Source of the DNA: an uncultured Bacteroidales bacterium
GTDB lineage: Bacteria > Bacteroidota > Bacteroidia > Bacteroidales > P3
Assembly (NCBI GenBank): GCA_946406015.1
Contig: CAMJJD010000015.1
Location: 1-41,010 of the forward strand
Length of the DNA stretch: 41,010 bases
Direction of reading: 5' to 3'
Shown: in pieces, positions 7,204 to 14,939 of the stretch
Numbering within the stretch: the stretch's first letter is position 1
Layout of the letters: each line of letters opens with the position of its first letter
Notes under the pieces: generated by a model
Databases searched by the model: none
What the model saw: only the letters and a program-made list of their open reading frames with translations
What the model was told of the DNA's origin: nothing
Program-made: the position numbers and the translations under genes

Positions 7204-8478
7204 TCATTCAATGACAATCTTTCTGGCGACCCCGTCGCCCACCTGCACCAGCCACACGCCCGCCGAGGGCAGCAGCAACGCCGTAGTCTCGCCTGCCGCC
7301 TGTTGCGACAGGTGGCAGCGCCCCTGTCCGTCGTAGAGGCGCAGCCTCTCCCCCGCCCCGCAGTGTACCGTCAGACGGCGGCCATCGACGGCCAGCGTCC
7401 ACCTGGGCGCCACTGCCGTCGCCAGCGACGTTCGTTCGAACAGGGCCCTGAGCGTCAATGCACCCGTGACCGTCACGCGGCGCGGATTATCCACCACACC
7501 GTCGTCCCACATCACGAAGCGTCCGCCCTCGAGCGGCAGACCGCACACCTCTACTTCCACCCCGGCCGGCAACACCGCGCTGCCCACCCCGAGGCCGAGC
7601 TGGGCATTGTCTGTCTGTATGTCGATGGAATAGTAGGTCGGCATCAGAGTGTCGTGCACCGTGTCGCAAACCGTCACCGTGCCGCCCACAGAAAAGAACA
7701 TGGCCGTATACACCCTGTCAACTACAGCATTGACCAGCCGCGGATTGAGTGTGTCGCCGTCGTTCCAGCAGATGAAGCTGTAGCCTTCGGCCGGCAAGGC
7801 CATAAGCGTCACCACCGTGCCGGGCGCGTAGGAACCCGAGCCTGTGGCACTGCCGCGGACGGCGTTGTTCACCGCCACGGTGATATTCACCGAATGGGTT
7901 CCCTCGACCACCGAGCCGAAGGCGCTCCACGGTACAGCCGACGCATAGACCGCCGCTGTGCCCAAGGGCACGTGCAGCGTGCAGGCCGACAGGTCGACCG
8001 AATAGAAAGCCGTGGCCGAGGTCGTCGGAGGCGCCGCTGCCGAAAGCCACACGTCGGCCAACGCCGCCATCAACGAGAAAGCACCGTCACCCACCGTCGA
8101 GAGCGACGCCGGCAGGGTCAGCGTCGTCACCGACGAGCAGCCATAGAAGGCACTGTTACCCACCGCTGCGATACCGTCGGCCAACGTCACCTCAGTCAGC
8201 CCCGAGCAGGCACGGAAAGCATAGTCACCCACCCCGACCACCGCATAGGTCGTCCCGCCGCACGTCACCGACGACGGCACCACCAGCGCCCCCGTGGGCT
8301 TCACATAGCCCACCCACCCCGACGACACGTTGGAATTGGGATGCACCACCTCGACGCCACCGGCCACATAGCTGTAGTACAGCACCTGTCCCGACGGCAG
8401 GGTATCGGCAAAATCAAAGCCCCGCGCCGTGAGGCACGTAAGCAACAGCATGAGCGGCAGTAACTTGTATTTTAACAT
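7204..8478 (-). CDS. BspA-like leucine-rich surface protein with T9SS-type C-terminal signal
   Basis: A 424-residue exported protein. After the signal peptide come BspA/LRR_5-type repeats (GDYAFRACSGLTEVTLADGI, AVGNSAFYGCSSVTTLTL, VGDGAFSLMAALADVWL), a spacer, then two InlB-B-like repeats (each with a PxGxVVTLxAxPxxGYxFxxWxDG pattern and a variant). The last ~70 residues (LRLYDGQGR to GVWLVQVGDGVARKIVIE) match the Por/type IX secretion sorting domain, so it is probably secreted by T9SS and attached to the surface. I prefer ATG 8478, which gives a normal signal peptide; 8502 adds eight residues. A TAACTTTG promoter box lies at 8532-8525. Confidence 0.85.
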   Translation of the reverse strand: MLKYKLLPLMLLLTCLTARGFDFADTLPSGQVLYYSYVAGGVEVVHPNSNVSSGWVGYVKPTGALVVPSSVTCGGTTYAVVGVGDYAFRACSGLTEVTLADGIAAVGNSAFYGCSSVTTLTLPASLSTVGDGAFSLMAALADVWLSAAAPPTTSATAFYSVDLSACTLHVPLGTAAVYASAVPWSAFGSVVEGTHSVNITVAVNNAVRGSATGSGSYAPGTVVTLMALPAEGYSFICWNDGDTLNPRLVNAVVDRVYTAMFFSVGGTVTVCDTVHDTLMPTYYSIDIQTDNAQLGLGVGSAVLPAGVEVEVCGLPLEGGRFVMWDDGVVDNPRRVTVTGALTLRALFERTSLATAVAPRWTLAVDGRRLTVHCGAGERLRLYDGQGRCHLSQQAAGETTALLLPSAGVWLVQVGDGVARKIVIE

Positions 8479-8524
8479 TACATCTTTATAACGCATATAC
8501 ATTTTATTTATTGCCCCGGCTCCA

Positions 8525-8532
8525 CAAAGTTA
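8525..8532 (-). promoter_or_regulatory. -7 box of the BspA-like gene
   Basis: On the minus strand this reads TAACTTTG, matching the Bacteroidota TAnnTTTG box. A TTGC about 22 bases upstream may be the -33 element. Transcription would start close to 8518, leaving a short leader. Confidence 0.6.
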
Positions 8533-8584
8533 TCAACACATATTCCTCCGCCCGGCAATCCGTTGTTTTACAACCATCTGAAAC

Positions 8585-8634
8585 CTGTTCTTTTACTTTT
8601 CCAAAAGAACACTAAAAGAACACTAAAAGAACAG
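8585..8634. repeat. Three 11-bp direct repeats with an inverted copy
   Basis: CAAAAGAACAC (8602-8612), TAAAAGAACAC (8613-8623) and TAAAAGAACAG (8624-8634) are tandem 11-mers. CTGTTCTTTTA at 8585-8595 is the exact inverted copy of the last unit, so the block can fold as a hairpin. It lies midway between two divergent promoters. One helical turn spacing would suit a repeated protein-binding site; this is inference. Confidence 0.65.
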
Positions 8635-8719
8635 CAGTATAAACAACAATGGCTCAATCACATACATCGGCAAGCAACATTACGGGCCATTTTTAGACGC
8701 ACGTATAAATAAAAAGTCG

Positions 8720-8727
8720 TATCTTTG
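8720..8727 (+). promoter_or_regulatory. -7 box of yidC
   Basis: TATCTTTG matches the Bacteroidota TAnnTTTG box, with an AT-rich stretch (TAAATAAAAA) before it. It lies 75 bases ahead of the chosen yidC start and rules out the upstream in-frame ATG at 8725, which would overlap the promoter. Confidence 0.75.
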
Positions 8728-8802
8728 CAATTCGTTCCAATGGGCAGGAACGCGATTATTTTATTGTATATCAATCAACAAAACAAACACACAACCCATA
8801 GG

Positions 8803-10767
8803 ATGGATAAGAAATCGATAATAGGACTGGTACTTATATTCGCAATTTTCGTCGGCTATATGTTCTGGGTGGCCCCCTCGAAGGAAGAGATGGCCGAACG
8901 GCAACGGGTGTACGACAGCACCATGCAGGCCAACCTCGAGGCTCAACGCATCGAAGACAGTATTGTTGCCGCCAAGGCACACCTTGACAGCCTTGCTCTG
9001 GCGGGCGACACAACCCTGGTGCAGGGTGCAGAGCGCAAGGTGCAGGACATGGGTGTCTTCAACGCCGCCGCACAGGGTGACGTGCGTAGCTTCACCGTGA
9101 GCAACCACGTGATGAATATTGAGTTCAACACCCTCGGTGCCCGTGTCGATAAAGTGGTGCTGAACGACTACCTGACCTACGACAGCAACGAGTTGGTGCT
9201 TATCACTCCCTCGAAGGACAATATGAACCTCGTCTTCTCGACCGAAGACAACCGTGTGGTCAACACCAAAGACCTCGTCTTCACCCCCTACATCTATGGC
9301 AAGGCTGCGGAAAACAGCGAGTGGACCGTGAAAGAGGGTGACTCGCTGACAGTTACATTCCTTGCTGAAGTGGCCGACAGTCTCACCAACGGACGTTTGG
9401 AATTTGTTTATACAATACATGACAACTATGAAGTGGACTTCGACATCAACTTCGTGGGCCTCAAAGAGGTGGTACGCAACACTCCCTATATGGACTTCCA
9501 GTGGCAGAACCGCATGCTGCGCCAAGAGAAGGTGAACAGCGGCAGCCGCGGCAAGAGTAACCGCAACAGCGACCGCGAACGCTTCTACAGCAGCATCTAC
9601 TACAAAGGCCCCAAGGAGAAGAACCCCAACAACGTAGGCATGGGTCAGGACAAACAGAAGCAGGTGAAGACCACGCTCGACTGGGTGGCTTTCAAGGACC
9701 AGTACTTCGCCGCCATCATGAATGCCGAGGGCGGTGTACCCTTCGAGAACGCCGACCTGGCCGTGGTGACCGACAAGCGCGACACTGCCAAGAACTACCT
9801 GACCGACATGGGTGCCATCATCGGACTGCCTTACGACGCCAACACTGGCAAGATGCAGATGAGCTTCTACTACGGTCCCACCAAGCTGCGCGACCTGCGC
9901 AAGATGCATCGTAGCTACGACCGTATGCTGCCATTGGGTTGGACTATCATCTCGAAGAGCATCAGCCGCTACCTTATCGTGCCGGTGTTCAATTTTCTGG
10001 AGCGATTCAACTGGAACTACGGCATCATCATCATCGTCTTCACGCTGCTCATCCGTCTGGTGCTGCTGCCCTTGGTCTTCAAGAGCTATCAAGGCGGCGC
10101 CATCATGCGCATCCTCAAGCCCGAGATGGACGCCCTCAACAAGAAGTTCCCCGCCCAGGAGCAGGCCATGCAGAAGCAGCAGGCCATGATGGCCCTGCAG
10201 AAGAAGGCAGGCTACAGTCCCATGGCGGGCTGCCTCCCCGTGCTCATACAGATGCCCTTCCTGACGGCCATGTTCATGTTCTTCCCCATCGCCATCGAAC
10301 TGCGCCAGAAACCTTTCCTCTGGTGTCCCGACCTCTCCAACTACGACTCCATTCTTGACTTCGGTTTCAACATACCGCTCTATGGCGACCACATCTCGCT
10401 CTTCTGCCTGCTGATGTTCGGCATGCAGTTCTTCTACACGTGGTACACGATGAAGCAGCAGGCCGGCCAGGCTTCCATGCCCGGCATGAAGTTCATGATG
10501 TATTTCATGCCCTTCATGATGCTCTTCATCTTCAACAGCCAAAGCGCAGGTTTGAACCTCTACTACCTCATCTCGCTCACCTTCACCATGTGCACCATGA
10601 TGCTCATCCGTCGCTTCACAAGCGAGAAGAAAGTGCGCGCACGCATGGCTGCCTACGACCAGAAGCACGCCAACGACAAGGGCAAGAAGAAGAAAAAGAG
10701 CAGCTTCCAGCAGCGTCTTGAAGAGTTGCAGAAGCAGGCCGAGCAGATGCAGAAACAGAGAAAGTAG
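8803..10767 (+). CDS. yidC: Membrane protein insertase YidC
   Basis: A 654-residue insertase that places proteins in the inner membrane, alone or with SecYEG. The order is an N-terminal membrane anchor (residues 5-22), a large periplasmic beta domain (about 40-365) and the conserved five-helix core from about 380: WNYGIIIIVFTLLIRLVLLP, the hydrophilic-groove Arg region, KKAGYSPMAGCLPVLIQMPF and the C-terminal TM hairpin. A Lys-rich tail (KGKKKKKSS, then a coiled coil) fits ribosome contact. I chose ATG 8803 because residues that follow are the typical YidC start; the in-frame ATG at 8725 overlaps the promoter. The stop codon abuts the left repeat arm of the four-helix-bundle element. Confidence 0.98.
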   Translation: MDKKSIIGLVLIFAIFVGYMFWVAPSKEEMAERQRVYDSTMQANLEAQRIEDSIVAAKAHLDSLALAGDTTLVQGAERKVQDMGVFNAAAQGDVRSFTVSNHVMNIEFNTLGARVDKVVLNDYLTYDSNELVLITPSKDNMNLVFSTEDNRVVNTKDLVFTPYIYGKAAENSEWTVKEGDSLTVTFLAEVADSLTNGRLEFVYTIHDNYEVDFDINFVGLKEVVRNTPYMDFQWQNRMLRQEKVNSGSRGKSNRNSDRERFYSSIYYKGPKEKNPNNVGMGQDKQKQVKTTLDWVAFKDQYFAAIMNAEGGVPFENADLAVVTDKRDTAKNYLTDMGAIIGLPYDANTGKMQMSFYYGPTKLRDLRKMHRSYDRMLPLGWTIISKSISRYLIVPVFNFLERFNWNYGIIIIVFTLLIRLVLLPLVFKSYQGGAIMRILKPEMDALNKKFPAQEQAMQKQQAMMALQKKAGYSPMAGCLPVLIQMPFLTAMFMFFPIAIELRQKPFLWCPDLSNYDSILDFGFNIPLYGDHISLFCLLMFGMQFFYTWYTMKQQAGQASMPGMKFMMYFMPFMMLFIFNSQSAGLNLYYLISLTFTMCTMMLIRRFTSEKKVRARMAAYDQKHANDKGKKKKKSSFQQRLEELQKQAEQMQKQRK

Positions 10768-10805
10768 TTGTAAGCTGTGAGCTGTAAGTTTTAAGCAGCT
10801 GACGC
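10766..10805. repeat. Left inverted arm: four heptamers plus GCTGACGC core
   Basis: Heptamers AGTTGTA, AGCTGTG, AGCTGTA and AGTTTTA run in strict 7-bp phase, followed by AGCAGCTGACGC. The array begins within the yidC stop codon (TAG at 10765-10767). Confidence 0.8.
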
Positions 10806-10839
10806 CCCACTTATAGCTAAAAACCGGACTTAAAACCAA

Positions 10840-11211
10840 ATGAAAGAACGAGGCCCCATATACCATAAGACCAAAGAGTTTGCACTGATGACAGTTGAGC
10901 TCTGCCGTTGGCTGCAAAACCAAGGGGAATATATCATATCCAAACAACTATTTCGTTCTGCCACTTCTGTTGGGGCCAATTATCGAGAAGGACTAGGTGC
11001 AGAAAGCGAGAGCGACTTTATTCATAAGATATCTGTATCCATCAAAGAGGCACATGAGTCGCAATATTGGTTAGAGTTACTGGTAGATGGAAATTATATT
11101 AATCAAGAACAATTCAATAGTTTATACTCTATTTCTAATGAATTAATCAAAATGATGACATCGTCAGTACTAACCCTAAAGAAAAAACAAAGTAGTGCGT
11201 CAGCCACTTAA
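10840..11211 (+). CDS. Four-helix-bundle protein (S23/IVP family)
   Basis: A 123-residue protein of the TIGR02436 four-helix-bundle family. The core is clear: QLFRSATSVGANYREGLGAESESDFIHKISVSIKEAHESQYWLELL (about 39-84), including the AN.RE and KEA.E...WL positions. The family first appeared in 23S rRNA intervening sequences, but here it lies free between yidC and nhaD. Its codons are much more AT-rich than its neighbours', which suggests transfer. The last residues (SASAT) and the stop are encoded by the right inverted arm. No catalytic residue is known for the family. Second member in this window; the other is at 132-740. Confidence 0.93.
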   Translation: MKERGPIYHKTKEFALMTVELCRWLQNQGEYIISKQLFRSATSVGANYREGLGAESESDFIHKISVSIKEAHESQYWLELLVDGNYINQEQFNSLYSISNELIKMMTSSVLTLKKKQSSASAT

Positions 11212-11230
11212 AACTTACAGCTTAAAACTT
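11197..11230. repeat. Right inverted arm: GCGTCAGC core plus heptamers
   Basis: GCGTCAGCCACTT followed by AAAACTT / ACAGCTT / AAAACTT units, the inverse of the left arm. It overlaps the last codons of the four-helix-bundle gene (stop at 11209-11211) and ends 16 bases before the nhaD ATG. Confidence 0.8.
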
Positions 11231-11246
11231 AATACTATACAATACT

Positions 11247-12581
11247 ATGGTTGTTACATTAATTACAATATTCATCCTCGGGTATGCCTGCATAGCGCTG
11301 GAGCACCCTCTGAAAATCAACAAGACGGCCACGGCCTTGATGCTCGGCACCTTGGTGTGGACCATCTTCGCCCTGTCGCACGTCATCCCGGGTGGCGAAA
11401 TCAGCAGCCATCTGGTGGAGAACCTCGGCGAGACGGCCGAGATTGTCTTCTTCCTGCTGGGCGCCATGACCATCGTGACGCTCATCGAAGACTATCAGGG
11501 CTTCACGGTCATCACCGACCACATCACCACCACCAACAAGAAGAAGCTGCTGTGGGTGCTCTCCATCCTCACCTTCTTCCTGTCGGCCCTGCTGGACAAC
11601 ATGACCACCGCCATCGTCATGGTGGCCTTGCTACGCAAACTCATCGCCGACCGCAAAGAGCGCTGGTTCTTCGCCGGCATGGTCATCCTGGCCGCCAACG
11701 CCGGCGGTGCATGGAGTCCCATCGGCGACGTAACCACCATCATGCTCTGGATCAAGGGACAGGTAACCACGGTCAACATCATCGTCAAGACCCTGCTTCC
11801 CAGCTTGGTGTGCATGATTGTGCCGCTGGTCATCCTGGGCAGTCAACTCAAAGGTGACATCGAGCGTCCCGAAGAGACACACGCCGGCATCGAAGTGGCC
11901 CCCTGGATGCGCAAACTCGTGCTCATCATGGGTGTCTGCGGCCTCATCTTCGTGCCTGTCTTCAAGACCATCACTCACCTGCCGCCCTACCTCGGCATGC
12001 TCCTCAGCCTCTCTGTGCTGTGGGTGACCACCGAGATACTGAGCCGCAAGCATTCCAAAGAGGGACACAAGCTGCCTACCGCCGTGAGCACCTTGGAGCA
12101 TGTCGACGTGCCCACCATCCTCTTCTTCCTCGGCATCTTGATGGCCGTGAGTTGCCTCAAGGTGGCCGGTATCCTGGGGAGCCTGGCACAAGGGCTCGAC
12201 TCGATGCGCGGCATCGAAGTAGGTGGCGAGACCGTGGGATTCTTCCTCATCGACCTCATCATCGGCGTCCTATCGTCCATCGTCGACAATGTGCCGCTGG
12301 TGGCTGCCGTGCAGGGCATGTATCCCATGAGCCCCGAAGGCTTCATCGCCAACCATCCCTTCTGGGAGTTCCTGGCCTACTGCGCCGGTTCGGGTGGAAG
12401 CCTGCTCATCATCGGCTCGGCCGCGGGCGTGGCCGTCATGGGCATGGAGAAGATAGACTTCATCTGGTATCTCAAGAAAATCAGCTGGCTGGCATTGGTC
12501 GGCTATATCGCCGGCGCCATCGTGTTCATCGGCATGAACCTGATGCTTGAGCCCTTCGAGTGGTGGAGTAGCATGGTGTAA
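11247..12581 (+). CDS. nhaD: Sodium:proton antiporter NhaD
   Basis: A 444-residue inner-membrane antiporter of the IT superfamily that expels Na+ (and Li+) in exchange for protons. About 11-12 hydrophobic segments fill the sequence. Diagnostic stretches are FFLLGAMTIVTLIEDYQGF, SALLDNMTTAIVM (charged Asp in the first half-repeat), ILAANAGGAWSPIGDVTTIM, and in the second half SSIVDNVPLVAA and CAGSGGSLLIIGSAAGVAVMG. The two Asp-Asn pairs of the inverted repeats (LLDN, IVDN) are the expected ion-binding residues. The start lies 16 bases beyond the right inverted arm. Its stop overlaps the next start (TAATG). Confidence 0.95.
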   Translation: MVVTLITIFILGYACIALEHPLKINKTATALMLGTLVWTIFALSHVIPGGEISSHLVENLGETAEIVFFLLGAMTIVTLIEDYQGFTVITDHITTTNKKKLLWVLSILTFFLSALLDNMTTAIVMVALLRKLIADRKERWFFAGMVILAANAGGAWSPIGDVTTIMLWIKGQVTTVNIIVKTLLPSLVCMIVPLVILGSQLKGDIERPEETHAGIEVAPWMRKLVLIMGVCGLIFVPVFKTITHLPPYLGMLLSLSVLWVTTEILSRKHSKEGHKLPTAVSTLEHVDVPTILFFLGILMAVSCLKVAGILGSLAQGLDSMRGIEVGGETVGFFLIDLIIGVLSSIVDNVPLVAAVQGMYPMSPEGFIANHPFWEFLAYCAGSGGSLLIIGSAAGVAVMGMEKIDFIWYLKKISWLALVGYIAGAIVFIGMNLMLEPFEWWSSMV

Positions 12582-13858
12582 TGAAACAGTTCTGGATTGA
12601 ATTCAAACAGCGTCCTCTGTGGCGCAAGATATGCGACATCCTGCTGGTGCTCTTTGCGCTGGCAGGTGCCGCCATCATAGGTGCCTGGGGACTCTATCAG
12701 CTGGGCGTGACCAACAACCGCGGCGCGGTGGACAAGAACTACCGCTACCTGATGTCGGTCAGTGAGATAGAGCAGATGAAGGAGGGCAACCTCACACCCG
12801 AGGAGTTGGACGAGATGTGGGCCACACAGCTCGACCGTCTGGCCTCGCTGGCCCACCGCTATCCCGTCAATGCCCGCCTCATCCTGCAAGGTGCCGCCGT
12901 CAGCGACGACCCCATGCTGATAGACCGTATGGTCGCCGCCCTCAGCATCTACACCGACACAGTGACCAGTGACCAGGGGCCAGTGGTCAGGCAAAACGCC
13001 ATCCCCTGGATGGCCACCCCGGAGTGGGAAGCCCTCAAGGAGGCCATCACGCGCGACAGCGCCCTCATCCGTGAGGCCGGCCGTCTCACCGGCGTCGAGC
13101 CGCGTCTTATCGTGGGATGCCTCATCGGCGAACAGATACGCCTCTTCAACTCCAAGCGCGAGATGTACAAAAAATACCTCGGCCCCGTCAAGGTGCTCAG
13201 CGTGCAGAGCCAGTTCAGCTACGGCGTCAACGGCATCAAGGACTTCACCGCCGCCGCTGTCGAGGAGCACCTCAAAGACCCGTCGTCGGAATACTACATG
13301 GGACCCGCCTACGAGCACTTGCTCGACTACCCCGAGGGCGCCAACGTGGTCGAGGAGCGATACAAACGGTTGGTAGACTACGGCAGCCATCTCTACAGCT
13401 ACATCTACACCGGGTGCATCCTGCACCAGACCATGCTGCAATGGCGTCGCGCCGGCTACGACATCAGCGACCGTCCCGACCTGCTCTTCACCCTCTTCAA
13501 TGTGGGCTTCAGCCAGTCGGTGCCCAAGCCCGACCCCATGCCCGGCGGAAGCCACATCAAGGTCGGCGACCGCGAGTACACCTTCGGTGCCATTGGCTTC
13601 GACTTCTACTACAGCGGCGAACTCGCCTCGGTGTTCCCCTTCTGTCGCAACCGATTCGACGCAGCCTCCTTCGGTACCGATGTGGAGGCTATCCAGGCCA
13701 GCATGACCGACTGCAACCGCCCCGAGCGCGGCTCGGAGTACCGGAAAGACACCGTCACCTCCGATCTCCAACCTCCAACCTCCGACCTCGACGAAGAGCC
13801 TGACCCCTTCGGTGTCGACCACAGCAGGGTGCGCCCTGTCGAGCATACAGCCCAATAA
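12581..13858 (+). CDS. Membrane-anchored lysozyme-like protein
   Basis: A 425-residue protein with one N-terminal membrane helix (about 18-40) and a large extracytoplasmic part. Residues 171-215 resemble lytic-transglycosylase folds: GVEPRLIVGCLIGEQ with Glu184 at the expected catalytic position, then FSYGVNGIKDFT. It may cut peptidoglycan; DUF1402-like proteins share this look, but I cannot assign a family. The gene shares one base with the nhaD stop, so translation is coupled. Two in-frame heptamer tracts interrupt it: one encoding TVTSDQGPVV before the catalytic region, one encoding SDLQPPTSDL near the C-terminus. A strong terminator follows. Confidence 0.75.
   Translation: MKQFWIEFKQRPLWRKICDILLVLFALAGAAIIGAWGLYQLGVTNNRGAVDKNYRYLMSVSEIEQMKEGNLTPEELDEMWATQLDRLASLAHRYPVNARLILQGAAVSDDPMLIDRMVAALSIYTDTVTSDQGPVVRQNAIPWMATPEWEALKEAITRDSALIREAGRLTGVEPRLIVGCLIGEQIRLFNSKREMYKKYLGPVKVLSVQSQFSYGVNGIKDFTAAAVEEHLKDPSSEYYMGPAYEHLLDYPEGANVVEERYKRLVDYGSHLYSYIYTGCILHQTMLQWRRAGYDISDRPDLLFTLFNVGFSQSVPKPDPMPGGSHIKVGDREYTFGAIGFDFYYSGELASVFPFCRNRFDAASFGTDVEAIQASMTDCNRPERGSEYRKDTVTSDLQPPTSDLDEEPDPFGVDHSRVRPVEHTAQ
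12960..12987. repeat. In-frame heptamer tract CAGTGAC x4
   Basis: CAGTGAC, CAGTGAC, CAGGGGC, CAGTGGT in strict 7-bp phase inside the lysozyme-like gene. They encode part of TDTVTSDQGPVVRQ, a polar loop ahead of the fold. Confidence 0.75.
13759..13786. repeat. In-frame heptamer tract CTCCAAC x4
   Basis: CTCCGAT, CTCCAAC, CTCCAAC, CTCCGAC near the 3' end of the lysozyme-like gene. They encode a Pro/Ser/Asp-rich, probably unstructured tail segment. Confidence 0.75.
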
Positions 13859-13863
13859 AACAG

Positions 13864-13893
13864 AGAGGGCCGCCCCATTCGGGGCGGCCCTCT
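13864..13893. terminator. Bidirectional terminator hairpin
   Basis: A perfect 13-bp GC-rich stem (AGAGGGCCGCCCC, 13864-13876; complement 13881-13893) with a 4-base loop. It lies between the convergent lysozyme-like gene (stop 13858) and the lipoprotein gene (stop 13911) and is well placed for both. Confidence 0.88.
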
Positions 13894-13910
13894 GTCATTA
13901 TCACACACTT

Positions 13911-14843
13911 CTACCACTCAACCGAGAAACGGCACTTGCGGTGTCCCTGCCTATGCTCCACGGTGCAGCGCCGGTGCATGCCTGCTGCGGCATCGTGCAT
14001 CGCTTCCATACGGGCATAACAGGCCTTGCTGCCGCCTTTACCGCCACTGACGGTGTATTTGAGGTGTCCATTGCCGTCTGCAACGGACTTCTTCTCCGTG
14101 AAACCCAGCGCGCTGGCCAAGCTGTCAAGGTGACTGTACTCGGCATGGAACTCCGGAATGGAGATACTGCTGACTGCACTGTCCAGTGTAGCCATAGCCG
14201 CGTCCAACTCGAGTCCGGCGGCCTCCAACGACTCGTCAGCCTCAACGAAACACGTGTCGATGACTTCTTCCCAGTCAGCCATCAGGTCGTCCATCGTCAG
14301 TGAGAGCGACAGCATCTGCTGGATACTGGTCTCAGCGAAGATGTCCTTCGTGTCGCGAGCCTTGCCGTAGAGGTAGAGCGTTGCCTCGCGGTCGGCGGTG
14401 TCGATACCGAAGCGGCATGTCACCATACTGTCGGTGACGACAATGTCGGTGACAGCAATGGCAATACTATCAACGGTGAGCACAAGGGCATTGTCGCCAT
14501 TGCGGGTAAGCACCACGGGCTGCTCGGGCTCGTCGAGACGGAACTCGCCTCCGCGGGCGCTGAAGTCGTGCCTGCAACGGTGCTGCGACACATAGCGCAT
14601 AGCGTAGCAGCGCTGAATACTGTCGCGTTTGGAAAAGGCACTGGCACGACGATAGAGCACATACTGCGTGTCGGCCTTGGTGACCACCAAAGCGGCGTCG
14701 GAGTGATAGTCCTTGGCCGTCGCCGCCACCTCTCCGGCGGTAGTGGGATACACCAGCAGGTCATTCACCTGGCGCCTGATATCGCGGCAACCCGTGGCCA
14801 ACATAGCTACTGCCGCAACAATAATCATAGTCTTTGCTTTCAT
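13911..14843 (-). CDS. Hypothetical lipoprotein
   Basis: A 310-residue predicted lipoprotein with lipobox LATGC (Cys19). I do not recognise the family. The N-terminal half is beta-rich with alternating acidic residues and contains paired motifs (SIAIAVTDIVVTDSMVTCRFGID). The middle (about 180-235) is helical and acidic. The C-terminal part has several Cys, His and Arg residues (KACYARMEAMHDAAAGMHRRC). I chose ATG 14843, directly before the signal peptide; the in-frame ATG at 14921 lies within the preceding palindrome region. A bidirectional terminator follows. It is probably transcribed separately from, or as read-through of, the M16 peptidase gene. Confidence 0.75.
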   Translation of the reverse strand: MKAKTMIIVAAVAMLATGCRDIRRQVNDLLVYPTTAGEVAATAKDYHSDAALVVTKADTQYVLYRRASAFSKRDSIQRCYAMRYVSQHRCRHDFSARGGEFRLDEPEQPVVLTRNGDNALVLTVDSIAIAVTDIVVTDSMVTCRFGIDTADREATLYLYGKARDTKDIFAETSIQQMLSLSLTMDDLMADWEEVIDTCFVEADESLEAAGLELDAAMATLDSAVSSISIPEFHAEYSHLDSLASALGFTEKKSVADGNGHLKYTVSGGKGGSKACYARMEAMHDAAAGMHRRCTVEHRQGHRKCRFSVEW

Positions 14844-14870
14844 CTTTATGGTTTTTGTTTGCTTTGGAAT

Positions 14871-14914
14871 GTAGTCAAGACGACAGTATCCTAGGATAGC
14901 ATTGTCTTGACTAC
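14871..14914. repeat. 44-bp near-perfect palindrome
   Basis: Outer arms GTAGTCAAGAC (14871-14881) and GTCTTGACTAC (14904-14914) are exact inverses. The centre TATCCTAGGATA (14887-14898 or nearby) is a perfect 12-bp palindrome. Only a 5-against-5 internal loop (GACAG/GCATT) is unpaired. It lies between the M16 peptidase stop and the lipoprotein start, with no T-run. It could be a terminator, an operator for a dimeric protein or a mobile-element remnant. Confidence 0.75.
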
Positions 14915-14939
14915 TGTCCACTTGATTACACCCACTTGT

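Larger units (their letters stand above)
8479..8802. other. Divergent intergenic region between the BspA-like gene and yidC
   Basis: This 324-base gap holds two divergent promoter boxes (8525-8532 minus, 8720-8727 plus) and an 11-bp repeat hairpin between them. The yidC leader (about 70 bases from the inferred start of transcription) is A-rich with no Shine-Dalgarno sequence. No short gene or RNA gene was recognised. Confidence 0.7.
10766..11230 (+). mobile_element. Putative four-helix-bundle element bounded by inverted heptamer arrays
   Basis: A gene for a four-helix-bundle protein lies between inverted arms. The left arm (10766-10805) is AGTTGTA, AGCTGTG, AGCTGTA, AGTTTTA and then AGCAGCTGACGC. 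The right arm (11197-11230) is its inverse: GCGTCAGCCACTT followed by AAAACTT and ACAGCTT-type units. The inner 26 bases (10780-10805 against 11197-11222) match at 24 positions. The element sits between yidC and nhaD and is visibly more AT-rich than both. No transposase or target duplication was found; calling it mobile is inference. Confidence 0.55.

Noticed and set aside
8761-10947. A very long open frame (728 codons) on the minus strand opposite yidC
   Set aside because: Composition shadow of the GC-rich yidC codons; the yidC protein matches its family throughout.
10840-11211. 23S rRNA intervening sequence
   Set aside because: No rRNA sequence lies on either side; the flanks are yidC and nhaD.
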